In this document: one piece after another, positions 12,942 through 23,805 of the stretch
Numbering within the stretch: position 1 is the first letter of the stretch
How the letters are laid out: every line of letters begins with the position of its first letter
Source: Hyphodiscus hymeniophilus
Lineage: Eukaryota > Ascomycota > Leotiomycetes > Helotiales > Hyphodiscaceae
NCBI GenBank assembly: GCA_016508695.1
Contig: VNKQ01000003.1
Location: forward strand, 2,232,001-2,296,000
Direction of reading: 5' to 3'
DNA length: 64,000 nucleotides
Notes under the pieces: generated by a model
Database searches by the model: none
Told to the model about the DNA's origin: nothing
What the model saw: only the letters and a program-made list of their open reading frames with translations
Translations under genes and position numbers: made by a program

Positions 12942-15900
12942 TCATGCGGTCCCACTGGCCTTCGCCTGCATCTTCCTCAAAGCATCCCTGTGCGCACTCA
13001 ACATATTGCCCCTCCTCATCCGCTCATCGAAACCCCTATCCCTCGCCTCCTTCTTTTTACCCGCCAGATTTCGCCTCTGTTCCTCGGCCTGCTTCTCCAT
13101 CCACAGCTGGCTCCTCTGCCTCTCAATCGTCGCCCGAGGTTTCACGGCTGACACGAACTCGTTCTGCACGCTTGCGCGGAAACTGGCGAGTTGACTCTCG
13201 CGCGCTAAGGGGTGAGGGGCGGTGGATTGCCGACGGGGCTGGTGCGTGTCGAAGGGAACCGGAGGTTGCTGAACGAGCGATTGTTGGCGGATCAAGTCAC
13301 GGCGATGTGAGAGGGACATGTTGTCGTCTTCTGGGAGGCCGTCCGAGCCGGCTTGTGAAGTTGCTGAGGAATGGATTTGTGATTGTGGCTGTGAGGTTGA
13401 TTGTAGTTGGGGGAATTCAGGAGTGGAGGAGAGAGGGGAGGCAATATGGAGGGAGGATTTACTCCTTATCATTGTGTCTCTGTGCCCGATTAGAGTGGGT
13501 TGACTGCCGTAGGGATTTCGTGGGTTTGGAGAGTGGCTCGCTTCGTCTTCGATAGGTGACTCGACGATTGGTTGTGACATTAAGGGTGTGGAAGGGCTGC
13601 GCAACGGAACACGGGTGCTGTTTTGTGGTTGTGGAGGGCCGTGGAGAGAGAGTTGCGATGTACTGCGAGATAAGGAGTCGCCAGTTGCTGCCTGGGGTCG
13701 TAAGGAGTATGGTGAGTTGTAGGTCTTAGACATAGATGAGGTCGATCGTATCAATACCGGATTATTTGACATTTGGGATGCAGATCTTGATGGCGCGGGA
13801 GAAACATACTCGGCTGTTTGTTGAAGTTCTTCGACATTGACGGGAGCAGCTACTTCGGTCTTCTTGGCTTCGGTTTCGACAGGATATTCGGCCAGCTTTA
13901 ACTCCTCCAGATCTGGAGCATCGGCTGTGCTGAGATGTTTGGCCCATTCGTTCGTGCGGTATGACATGACGACCTTAGATTGCTTTGGCGGGAGACTCTC
14001 TTTTGTGAGTATTGCAGGTTTTGATTCTGCTGTAGACACAACTGAAGGAGCACTGTTTGCTAATTCCTGTATCTCCTCAGACTGACCCTCTTCAGCTACG
14101 TTTTCTCTGTCTACGTTCTGATCAGTGCCTGACGTCAAGGCAGAAAGCTCTCGAATGGCTTTCTCGGCGCTCTTTTCCCTTCGTTCACTTGGATGCAACC
14201 TGCCCGTATCTACAGGAATCGTCGAGAGCCTCTTCGTACTGTCATCCATGACGCCCGTAGTCAGATTCGAATGGGCAATAAGCTCCTGCTGAAGTGTCGC
14301 AATAGGTGGTCTCCCGAGGTCATCATCATCCCTCAGGTGAACAATTGATGATCTAGTACTTCTCATATCATCATCATCATCACTTAGTCCATCCATAGTA
14401 GCAGCAAGAGAACTTTCTCGGCTGATTGGGCGCTCATCCCTTGCTTGGTGGTTCACCAAGTCTTCGGTGCTGTTTCCCGCACCTGTTGAATATCGTTTCG
14501 AGCTCCTATTGGATCTCTTGGAGATTGTTCGTAAGAACGCCGAACTTGCTGAAAGACGTTTGGATGTTTGTTTCAACCCAGCCGGCTCATCATCAGCGAA
14601 TGTAGCGAGCGATGAATTATCATCTGCCATTCCGCTGTCCTCTGGAACTTTGAAAGGGAGGGGAACAACATCTGGACCTGCTGATTTCTGCATCGAATTT
14701 CGACTTGGGTCTCGTTCCGACGGCCGCCTTTCTAACCGAGCTTCCTTATCAGATCCTACGAGCCATGCGTCTCCCTTTTCCGAGACCTCCAGCGGAGAAT
14801 TTGGTGATGACATATGACTGTGACGGCGATCAAGCTGCTCAGTTGGATTCCCGTTCTCGTCTGTGACGGTTGGGTATTCAGGATCTCGAGCTACTCGGAC
14901 AGAGATCGGACCGTCATCCTGATTTTCGCTGCTCATAACGAGTCCAGCTCCAGTTGTCACCATCGGAGAAGGAATATCCGCCATTTCAATCTCATCATCA
15001 GCAGAATGTCGTACTGATGTTACTGTACTTGTTGGACCTTTCTTCTGGCTGTCCATGTCACCCAGTCCCGAATCCCGATTCGGTGGATTCGCATTGGATT
15101 TGGCAAGTTCCTTGTCGCCATACACAGCCTCCCATTGGTTTCTTTCTTGGGCGTTGTGTTGCTCAATTCGTCTTCCGACATGTTCTTCTTCTTTCTGGAT
15201 AGTTCGTTCATTCTCCAAGCGTTCCAGGGCTCGTTGCTCCCGACGTTTTTTGATTACTTTCCAAAGCTTCATCTGGGACATCATACCAGCAAGAAATATG
15301 ACAACAATTGCTGCGATTTCCACCTTCATGCCTCTGGTCAGCGGGTATGTTGTTGCACCAACGGGGAAAAGATTGTTGTTGAGATCCCAGATGTACGCCC
15401 AGAACTCCTTCAGACCAGCTCGACTAACGCAGTCAATCCCCAGTACGACCACAGTTGCTCCACCGAATGATATAAAACCAATCAAGGCGTAAGGTCGTGT
15501 GATATGACTAAATGATGTTGCGAATCCTGCGACTGTGAATGCAGCAATAAAGCCAGACTTCGCACTCGTGGAAGTTAGAAGCCCACCAGGTTTGAGGACC
15601 AACAGCCACATACTCAAAGCAAAGCCACCTAACAGACATCCTAATCCTTCTGTCAACTCAGAGAACACAATTGCCGCCCCACCCAGAACCACGCCAGTCG
15701 CAACTACGGCAACAAGGTATGCTCCTTGAATCGCATTGCTGACTGGCGGATTCATCACGTAGAGAATGAGCACTGTGACAGCCAAGCTGGCAAGGTAACC
15801 TGCAGAGAGACATATGTGGAGATGTCTGTTCTTAATTCCCACAATAGTGTAAACCGCCCCACTAAGCATCAGGATGATTCCAGCAACACAATATGCTGGA

Positions 15901-16366
15901 GTGACTTCGGGTGTGAGAGGGAGCTTCCCAGGAGTAGCAGTTTCTATATCATGGTCAGAGTTTGAATGAGAGAGGCAGTGGATCATATACCATTAAAGGA
16001 AGAGGTGTTGATTGCGGAAGTAGGAGCCGCTCCATTGATGTTTGATGTGATCGCAGTTATGATGACTGAGGATGTGGGTTCTGCTGAGCTTGAATTTGGG
16101 GTCGAAGACGTCGAGCTGGCCTTCGCTGACGAGGGCTTGGAATCGGCGGATGGCTGCTGTGTTGATGAGGCTTCACTCTTTCCAGAGCTACTATCTCCAG
16201 ATTGGGTGGGACTACTGGATTGAGTTTTCAAACTCTCTGTGATGGTTGATGGAGTTGTAGGTCCATCTCTCCTATGTACATAGACAGCGCGAGGATCGGC
16301 AACTGCAAGGCTGATGCAAAAGTAAAGCGCGAATAATGCCAGGAATCTTGTCAGCCTTAAGGACAT
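12942..16366 (-). CDS. Large DUF4203 (TM7S3/TMEM198-like) membrane protein
   Basis: This is a polytopic membrane protein with a long cytosolic tail, about 1125 aa. Two exons on the minus strand, 15991..16366 and 12942..15943, join N-to-E across a short GTATAT...ATATAG intron. I chose the ATG at 16366 because it opens a clear signal peptide (MSLRLTRFLALFALYFCISLAVA). A Ser/Thr-rich lumenal stretch of about 95 residues follows. Seven or so hydrophobic segments lie at about 135-365, with glycine-rich helices such as AVVATGVVLGGAAIVFSEL; this is the DUF4203 region. The tail from about 370 on is charged and low-complexity, with phosphorylation-type Ser/Arg runs, and ends in a basic coiled coil (EKQAEEQRRNLAGKKKEARD). 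The molecular function is not established for fungal members. Confidence 0.87.
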
Positions 16367-18747
16367 CGTGAAGGCTGAGAACAGCTCAGCAGGTAAAAAC
16401 AAGTGGATGAGGTGATAATGGAAGAAGTCCTGCACAAAGTGAAAGAGTGACAAGAAGGGACTTTCTTCGCGTTGTAACGACTGTAGGTAGCATTGGCACA
16501 CGCCTCACTAGCAATGGTTCAACACAAACGGTTGTGAAGCATTTGATGACCAGATTAGAGAAGAGTCTGCGAAATTGGAAAGGTGTGAGAAACCAGAGCT
16601 TGGGCAAGGCGCTGCCGGATCTGCGCATGAGGCAAGGATATCGCTTCATCGATCGAAAAAGTAATACCCACTGGTGCCCAGAAAGGAAGAATTATTTTGA
16701 CATCCGCGAATGAGAGGCTTGAGTGGAGTGTCTTGAGCGAAAAGAGAACGCCAAAGCTCCATTAACAGGGGAGACGAGCTTGGATACTTGCCTCGAAGCG
16801 GACAAGCAATCAAGATTATCTTGAACGCCGGCTCCAGGCTCTTGGAGAAATTGCGATGCCCCCATATGGATTTGGCCCGTCAGGTGTCCGATTTCCAAAT
16901 TCCCATGGCGTTTGTTCGTCCAGTCGACGGTATGGCAGAGCGTCGATCTGCATATCGGGTACGGCAGCTCTGGATGACCATATCGAATCCTCGAATCATG
17001 AAAGTTTTGCGTAAGCTTTTGTCCCAGACTTTGCTTGCGCTTTGCCTTGTTTGCAGCTCTCAGCCAGCCATTTGCAACACGAGGCGACAATGAGCCTGAA
17101 CCTATTGGATATGGGTAGCACAACAATGCGATCGTTGTCCTACGGATAGACCTCTGAACGGCGACCGGATGCGTTGGACGGCTAGACGGACAGTCCCTTC
17201 ACAGCCACCATTCATGCACTGCGGAGGATTATTCCGATTTAGAGGCAAGGATTGAATCGGTGACAGGACAGGCTGACAGCGAACCCCGCTGGTGGTGCCT
17301 CGGGGCCATTGAAATCCACCCTATGCTATGCCGGCGCCGTATCGATTTTCTGGGTTGATAACCTGAATCCTGATGAATGATGAGGGGGAGGTATTGCCGC
17401 TTTGGTAGTGGTGCTCTGTCGTTGGGTGAAAGGAGAAGGGGAGATTGGTGAAGGCTGGGAAGCGAGATGAGACGAGCTTGCCCTACCTAGAGTGCGTACG
17501 CGACGTCGCAACAGTTGAGGGGCTCGCTATTTTCGCTCATGCTATGATGCAAGGAGGCAAAGGCAAGACAGTGGAGTACAGTACTCTGCTTTGCTTCTTT
17601 CTCTGTGCGCTTTGTTTTTGCAAGACAATGCCGTATGATTCGGAGGAGCGGTATCCGATAGTCCTCGACTCTTCAGGGGCACTGTACTTCGTCTCAGATC
17701 AAGCTGATCTTTTCGAGCTGAGAAGACAACCCGAAGGTCCCCAACATCCAAAAGATGCAAGTGCAATTTCAATCGGTCAGGGGTAGTTCCCCAAGCAAGT
17801 TTAGCTTCAGGTACAAGAACAAAGTTCCCGAGCGGGCACACGGCACAATTCAGCAATTGGGCATCCAGCGGCGCGGTCTTTTCGCGTCTAAGAGAGAAAA
17901 GACGCGAAGTGATGTGATGTCGTACTGCAGCACCTAAGTTCTATAACGGATAGCGCAATTTGTACCGTCTTCGAGATCCGTTATTTGGTCTTGTGACTTG
18001 TGATGGAAGAGCAATTTGGACCTCCCCAAGAACCATCAGTCAGCTTCTAACAGCGGCTCGAGGCTTGTATGTTGTGAGGCTGTCTCCGTAGCAGGTCACG
18101 GATAGCTGCAGCTTCCTCGTGAGTTCGTCTAAAGGGAATGTATATGACGAGGAACGATCTGATTGCCATGAAGAAATGGATTAGAGCGGTGGACGAACTC
18201 ATGCAGCTCGCCATCTGCGTATTGCGAAATGTGGAGGTCGGCGATTTTGGAATCGGGAGAAGTATCCTTACATCAGAGAGAACGGGTGCCGGCATAATCA
18301 GAAGTTCCGAAATCTCCGGCAAAACTTCGATGGTGGAGGAGATGTAAGGATGGTTATTTTCCTTCCCAAGTATGCGCTCTGAGCTTGTCAAGCGCGCCCA
18401 TGCCCGTATGCATACGACATTGATAATATGACACTATACTGCCAACAACTGAGGTTGAAAGCTTTTGAACTTTCTCGTCTTATAGCAATAAAATACAATG
18501 TTCAAGTAGACAAAGGAGCCTGTTTCCGCCCAAGATAATCTCAAATTTCAATCTTATACGTAGGTACTAGTCACGTGTAATGTATGCCTTAGGCCACACT
18601 CAATACACCCCTTGCTCGCGACTTATCTAGAAATCGCGTCGACCGATCAACTGAACTTTTGCGCCCAAGCGCACCAACTCTCGAAAACTTCTGTCCTCAT
18701 CTCACTAACACATTCAATCAATCCATTTCATCTCTCGCCACCATATA
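16367..18747. other. Intergenic, no convincing gene
   Basis: The 2.4 kb between divergent genes contains several unconnected ORFs of 60-145 codons on both strands. None has a recognisable domain, paired splice sites or overlapping support. The distal 150 bp should be the promoter of the mitochondrial SSB gene. Confidence 0.4.
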
Positions 18748-19394
18748 ATGTCATCTTTCCTACGCACCCGCGCCCTGCCCCGCGCAGCCCGCGCATTCAG
18801 CACCTCAACCCAACGCTCCTCTTTCGCCAAAATGACCATAGTAGGCCGTCTCGCAGACTCGCCCGAGTTGACCACTACGAGCACTAGCCAGGAGATATTG
18901 AAATACGTTGTTGGGACGAGCAGTGGACCAAAGGATAACCAGAAGACGAGCTGGTTCCGCGTTGTGAGCTTCGCTCCAGAGGGACCACAGAGGGATTTCA
19001 TTGCGAGTTTGGATAAGGGGTGAGTTGTTTCCTATGTTTGATAGGAGAGCCAGGGAATATTAAAAGAGAAGAGCCGTGGGACGATGGATCTGGATAAATA
19101 TGAGGATGAGGGCATGAGGATGCTAAGAAAACGGGTGGAATACCGGGAGATAACTGGGACTTTTGTGTAGAGATGAGATGCATAGAAGCTAACTGACGTT
19201 TATAGTACTCTAGTTTACGTCGAAGGTGACGCTACGATGAGCTCATATACTGACTCAGAAACTGGCAACCCAAGAACGGCCTTGAACCTTGTTCAGCGTA
19301 AAATCACTTCTCCTCTATACTTAATTTTTTCACTAATCAACCTGCTCCTCTAGGCCGACTAGAGGTCCTCTCCCCAAAGAAGCCTGCCGCATAA
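18748..19394 (+). CDS. RIM1: Mitochondrial single-stranded DNA-binding protein (Rim1-type)
   Basis: This OB-fold protein coats single-stranded mtDNA during replication and repair. Exons 18748..19019, 19206..19297 and 19354..19394 give 134 aa, the usual size of the Rim1 family. The N-terminus is a typical matrix-targeting presequence, rich in Arg and lacking acidic residues (RTRALPRAARAFSTSTQRSS). The OB fold starts at MTIVGRLADSPEL and continues through KYVVGTSSG, TSWFRVVSF, DKGTLVYVEGDATMSSY and NLVQRRLEVLSPKKPAA. The long first intron (186 nt) is in frame with the second exon only when the TTATAG acceptor at 19205 is used. The Ala-rich C-terminus lacks the acidic tip of bacterial SSB, as expected for mitochondrial proteins. 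Confidence 0.92.
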
Positions 19395-20068
19395 TTTTCA
19401 AACACATGTGAACCGACCAAACATTATAGCAAAGAATGATTCCCCTATGTTGGAGTCACGAGTTCGGGAGTCTCTGTCATCCTATCTACGTCGTGTAAGA
19501 TTAGTCCAGGGAATACGGATGGAATGGTTGAGGCTTCATGTCACTTATTGAGGCCAATCATATGCAAATCTCAACTCTACAGATGTCCATGATTGACTGT
19601 TAAGACCTCAGAGATGTAGTGATATCACAGTCACATTCACAGCAGGAAAGATAGATTTCAAGATAAGCAATTTTCTATACATCAAACCTCCCAGCTCTAC
19701 CAAGATGACTTGTTCCATTTCCGCCCTGGCTTCAAGATCATCCAAGTAAAACTCGAAAGATTGAGTTTACCCAAACTCCGAACTCCTTCGCATGATTTTC
19801 CAAACCTAGCCGGTTCTTCTTAAGCAAGTCTCACCGGTTCCGATATTTCCATCTTCTGCTGCCTCTTTGCTATAAATGTTGCTGTTCTGGTTTTCATTGT
19901 GTCGTCTCTGGGTGCATAAAAGACTTTGCACTGCCACCAAGTAGTGACGGGTTTCTTGGCGGGTTGGAGGTTGTCCCTTGGCTCAGTTGGACCTGCTCCT
20001 GATGAACTCGGGCTTCGTTGTAATTGTAGTGTACCATTGCGAGCGTCGAGCGGCATCCTTCATCACAC
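19395..20068. other. Convergent intergenic region
   Basis: This 674-bp stretch holds the 3' ends of two convergent genes. A 78-codon minus-strand ORF (20056 to 19820) begins 12 nt past the stop of the forkhead-like gene in another frame. It could be an extra exon or 3' UTR, but I found no splice pair that makes it a clear exon. Confidence 0.4.
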
Positions 20069-22030
20069 CTATTGCACTGGCTGAAGTCTTACACTCGACT
20101 CTGGGAACCTCACCTCCATCCTAGGGAAGCCTTCGGCTACCCTGAAATAGGTCTTCGATCCGTCGCGTTTAGCGAGATAGGGCAAAGTCTCCTCGTCGAG
20201 CGCGTCCAGCATCATGCTGTCGCGCCAGGAACTCGTAGGCTCAGTCCGGACCCTACGTCTCGAACCGTAAGGTGTAATTTGCTCCTTTTCCTTGGCAGAC
20301 CTCTTGTCTGACGCGAAACGTTCACCCTTTAGTGGGGGCTCCTTCCAGCCATTGATGAATCGGAGTGCCTGCTTACCTTTCGCTTTCGCTTCAGTTTCAG
20401 CTTCTTTGTGTCTCTTCAGGGCTTCAGTTTCGGCTTCCTTTTCTTTGCGTCTCTTCAAGGCTTCAGAGCCTTGGCAAGAAGCACCGGTGTGTGTTTCCTG
20501 GCTGGAGGAGGCTCCCGTATGGTCGCCATTCCCTTTAGACGACTCCTCAGTCTGCGGTGCGGCTACGGTTGTGAACAATTCGTCAGGTGTTTTTTGTCGA
20601 TTGATGGCCTCATTGTGTCCTGAATTTTTCCGTCCTTTCTTACCAGACCCAACAGAGCGAGTACCTTTTCTGCTGCTGCGAGAATGTATGGGTACTCCGT
20701 TGGGTCTATCGATGTGGTTGTCGGAGTCTTTCGGGTTGGCCCGTCCTTCATCTGCAGCTTCCTTGTTCTTGGGCTGAGGATCAGATGGGTAGGATCGAAC
20801 TCTTTTCCTAGTAGATGGATAGTGCTGATCTCCGTTGTCCTCGGGTTCGTCGTACTTGAAGTTCCTCCGGCGCTTTCGGCTGCTGGAGCGGATGGGTGCT
20901 GGTTGGGAAGAGGCAGGGTCGTTAATGGAAGTCCACCCTGAGCCCTCTTCTGACGTCGACCTGGATGAAGGCAAAGGCGTTCTTGGCGCAGCGCTAGTTC
21001 TCGAGGTTGATGAGCTAGCCATTGCAGTACGGGAGTTCCGTGCTTTCGAACCTGTCGGCTTGGGTACTGGCGAGCTCTTCTTTTGTACCCTCTTCGGGAA
21101 TTTGGGGCGCTTTTTCTTCAGGCCCTCGTCCTCACTCGCAAGTCTCCAGTACCCGGTTGATTCAATCCTTCCCCCGTCCTTCTTACTCCACTTCATGATG
21201 TTCCTGAACTCTTGCATGGTAGTGAGCTGATGGCGGCAGGTACCGTTGTTGGCTTTGAAATCTGGGTTCCATGCCAACGCGAGATTGTATATTTGGCCCT
21301 GAGTCAACTTTCCTTGTGGCGAGACTGCGATGAGTACATAGATTATGAACGCCCAGCTGATAGGTTTCCTGCTACCATCGCCTGCGTCCTTGGCCTGTTC
21401 CTTCTTACCCGCAACATGTATCTTCGGAAACACGCCTTGTTGCAGTCCCATTGCTTGGAGGTATGGAAGCCAGGCGGTAATCGCAGCTTCATCTCGTTCG
21501 TCTTTCCCGTTTTCTATGTCGGGGAAGTCCCCTCCCAGGCGTCCAAAGCACGATGGGGATGCTTGTAACGGTGCTGAACGTCCGTCTCTTGATCGAATAG
21601 TATGCTGGAAGGTTACAGTTTCCGGATTGTTCCCATCGATTGCTCGCCTTATTTTAGCGTACTTGGTGAGAAGTTGAGCTTCGGGAGTAGGCGATGGAGC
21701 TCTGGGTCGACGAACCGGAACTCTGACGCCGGTTTGCTTGCTCGGTCCTGTAAGCTGGTTTTGTGAAACGGCAGGTGCATCTGGCACTGGCTCGTCGGCT
21801 TCATCATTGGGATCCTCGAGTTGTGGAGCGGCGGTTGTGGTGAAGTTCAGATTATATGGCGATGTCGCCAGCATGGGAAGTGGAGTGCGGTCAGACCTGG
21901 GTCTGGGCTCCATGGTGGATGGTTCTTCGAGCCCATTAACCGAAGACATCATCATGGACGTCAAAATGTTCGCGGGTTGCTGGACATCAGCGTCCATCTT
22001 CTGACTGTTTGAGGTAAGATAGGTACCCAA
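20069..22030 (-). CDS. Degenerate forkhead-like protein, long form
   Basis: A single exon of 653 codons. The middle carries a winged-helix region at about 221-300 that aligns by eye with the forkhead fold: KPISWAFIIYVLIAVSPQGK matches the helix 1-2 segment, LTQGQIYNLALAW the next helix, NNGTCRHQLT replaces the recognition-helix core NSIRHNLS with Arg266 and His267 kept, and STGYWRL matches the final strand. Just before it, TAWLPYLQAMGLQQGVFPKI is shared with the neighbouring gene. The flanks are low-complexity, with basic patches (KRRRNFKYDEPEDN, SRKGTRSVGSGKKGRK) that look like nuclear localisation signals, and a Lys/Glu coiled coil near 540-575. It is probably a nuclear DNA-binding protein; the target is unknown. 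Translation could also start at the Met at 21997. Confidence 0.72.
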   Translation of the reverse strand: MGTYLTSNSQKMDADVQQPANILTSMMMSSVNGLEEPSTMEPRPRSDRTPLPMLATSPYNLNFTTTAAPQLEDPNDEADEPVPDAPAVSQNQLTGPSKQTGVRVPVRRPRAPSPTPEAQLLTKYAKIRRAIDGNNPETVTFQHTIRSRDGRSAPLQASPSCFGRLGGDFPDIENGKDERDEAAITAWLPYLQAMGLQQGVFPKIHVAGKKEQAKDAGDGSRKPISWAFIIYVLIAVSPQGKLTQGQIYNLALAWNPDFKANNGTCRHQLTTMQEFRNIMKWSKKDGGRIESTGYWRLASEDEGLKKKRPKFPKRVQKKSSPVPKPTGSKARNSRTAMASSSTSRTSAAPRTPLPSSRSTSEEGSGWTSINDPASSQPAPIRSSSRKRRRNFKYDEPEDNGDQHYPSTRKRVRSYPSDPQPKNKEAADEGRANPKDSDNHIDRPNGVPIHSRSSRKGTRSVGSGKKGRKNSGHNEAINRQKTPDELFTTVAAPQTEESSKGNGDHTGASSSQETHTGASCQGSEALKRRKEKEAETEALKRHKEAETEAKAKGKQALRFINGWKEPPLKGERFASDKRSAKEKEQITPYGSRRRVRTEPTSSWRDSMMLDALDEETLPYLAKRDGSKTYFRVAEGFPRMEVRFPESSVRLQPVQ

Positions 22031-22671
22031 TGAAGGGAAGATTGGATGGGTGGGTACTTGAGAGTGTAGAAAATGGTAGTTGCGGATGTGGGAAGAGAAG
22101 GATTTGTACGAGGCAAGGCAACAAATTTGTATGGAAAACTCCAGTTCAAATCGCTACAGCCAACAGTCGTAGTCAGTAAAACTTTTCATCCATTTCAGTA
22201 CAATTCAAATCCAACTGGAGCTCATTGTTTGGTTCTTGCTATGTCACCGTCTCGGCTACGAAAAAGGGGTCGAGGCTCTTCCCGATTTGGAAGGCTTTCT
22301 GATTCGGACTGGAGTTCAACCACTGGGTCCTAAGAAAACCAGCGGTAAGCCTAGATTGACTGAACGCAAGATGCGAAGACTTGAAATGTTGTAGGAACGT
22401 ATTCCAAAATAGTGATGTCTCTCAAGTTGAGAGAATGACTGTCTTTCTTTAGCACGAAGGCACCAAAGTTTGGGAGAGCAAGATTACTGAACCTTACAAA
22501 GTCCTTCAAAGATCTGTAATAAGTTCACCTGTTCAAATTTTCGAAATCATCATCACGAATCATTGGTAAACTACAAGTGGCTTAATTTGGGTTTATTTCA
22601 TTCACTCTAAAAGTTACATGTTTGGGATACAATTTGGACAAGATTGATAGTCCCAGTCACGATGTACGATC
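22031..22671. other. Spacer between the two forkhead-like genes
   Basis: The 641 bp between two genes on the same strand should hold the 3' UTR of the upstream gene and the promoter of the downstream one. No coding or repeat feature is seen. Confidence 0.45.
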
Positions 22672-23805
22672 TCAAAACTCCGTCCTATCACGGCGTGCTT
22701 TGTAGGCTGCAAGTGCTTCGATATCCAATACCTCTCCTTCCGTCTCCAATATAAAATCGAGCTCACCACGAACCCTTTGACTTATTTCGAACGCATTTTC
22801 GTTTACCCCGAATTTCTCTTTGCATCGTCGGAACCCCTCGCCTTTCCTGATACAACAGTCTGTGAAGCGTTCCAAGTGGCAAAGTCGCTCTACACTTTCC
22901 CTGGTGGCCTTTTCTCTATCATCTTCCACTCTTTCCGAAGAAGTATTCGTCTTGGGTTTGGTTCTAGTGGTCGTAATCACAAACTTCGTATGAATTTGTG
23001 TCTGTCCGTTGGCGACAGCATGTCGCGCTTCCTGCTTCGGAGAAATTTGGATGGCGGAGGGTTGAGGATCGCAGGACTTGATTTGCTTCTGGGGCCTCGA
23101 AGTAGCTTTAGGTTGGCTTTGAGGGCTGTCATTGCAGTCAGATCTCTTCCGCTTCTTCATCTCAGACGGATCATGCTCTCCTGAAGGCCCCGCCAAATCG
23201 TTTATCGCAGGGCGAGAAACAGGTGGCAAATGGTTTTTTGCCGTATTTGACCGGTGAGCTGAGTTTTTCGTCGGAATTGGAATTGAAACCTCGCCCGGAG
23301 TACTTAGTCTGTAGCAGCTGTCTTCCAGGTATACACAAGCTTCCCGGCCAGCCTTAAAGTTACAGGTGTTCATGACGGCCAGTGCATGACGGCAGGAATC
23401 GTTCTTCGCCGGTAACTTGGGACACCAAGTGAGACAGAGGTTGTATATGTCTTTCAACATCAATCTACCCTTAGGTGAAACAGCGATGAGCGTGTATATC
23501 AGGAAATTCCAGTCCGGTAATGGGTTTTTAGAACTTCCATTCCTCTTGCCAGGTTGACTGACTCTGCCTTGAACGTTAACGGATGGAAATATATCGCGTT
23601 TGAGACCGAGGCGACGGAGGAAAAGCAACCATTTGTCGTCGTCCCGATCCACTTCCTTAGAGCCGTTGTCAGGCGTTTGGAGCCCATCCCAGCAGTCTAT
23701 AGGTGCCTGGACAATATTGCCTGAACAGGAGGAAATATTGTATCGAGGCCCTGCCACGATATGGGGTCCCATTGATGAAGAATATGAACTTGTTCGCGAA
23801 GCCAT
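22672..23805 (-). CDS. Degenerate forkhead-like protein, short paralog
   Basis: A single exon of 377 codons, on the same strand as and upstream of the longer paralog. The shared block is at about 55-170. DDKWLLFLRRLGLKRDIFP corresponds to the lead-in segment of the neighbour. LPDWNFLIYTLIAVSPKGRL, KDIYNLCLTWCP, KNDSCRHALAVM (Arg139, His140) and EDSCYRL correspond to the forkhead-like elements. A low-complexity linker with a KKRKR nuclear-signal-like cluster follows. The C-terminal 80 residues are charged and helical, unlike the neighbour. The two proteins are alike only in this block, so the duplication is old or the genes evolve fast. Function is inferred as DNA binding, with modest confidence because the fold match is by eye. 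Confidence 0.7.
   Translation of the reverse strand: MASRTSSYSSSMGPHIVAGPRYNISSCSGNIVQAPIDCWDGLQTPDNGSKEVDRDDDKWLLFLRRLGLKRDIFPSVNVQGRVSQPGKRNGSSKNPLPDWNFLIYTLIAVSPKGRLMLKDIYNLCLTWCPKLPAKNDSCRHALAVMNTCNFKAGREACVYLEDSCYRLSTPGEVSIPIPTKNSAHRSNTAKNHLPPVSRPAINDLAGPSGEHDPSEMKKRKRSDCNDSPQSQPKATSRPQKQIKSCDPQPSAIQISPKQEARHAVANGQTQIHTKFVITTTRTKPKTNTSSERVEDDREKATRESVERLCHLERFTDCCIRKGEGFRRCKEKFGVNENAFEISQRVRGELDFILETEGEVLDIEALAAYKARRDRTEF

Noticed and set aside
16692..17126. Possible 144-codon minus-strand gene
   Set aside because: No recognisable motif, and competing ORFs on the other strand of similar quality.
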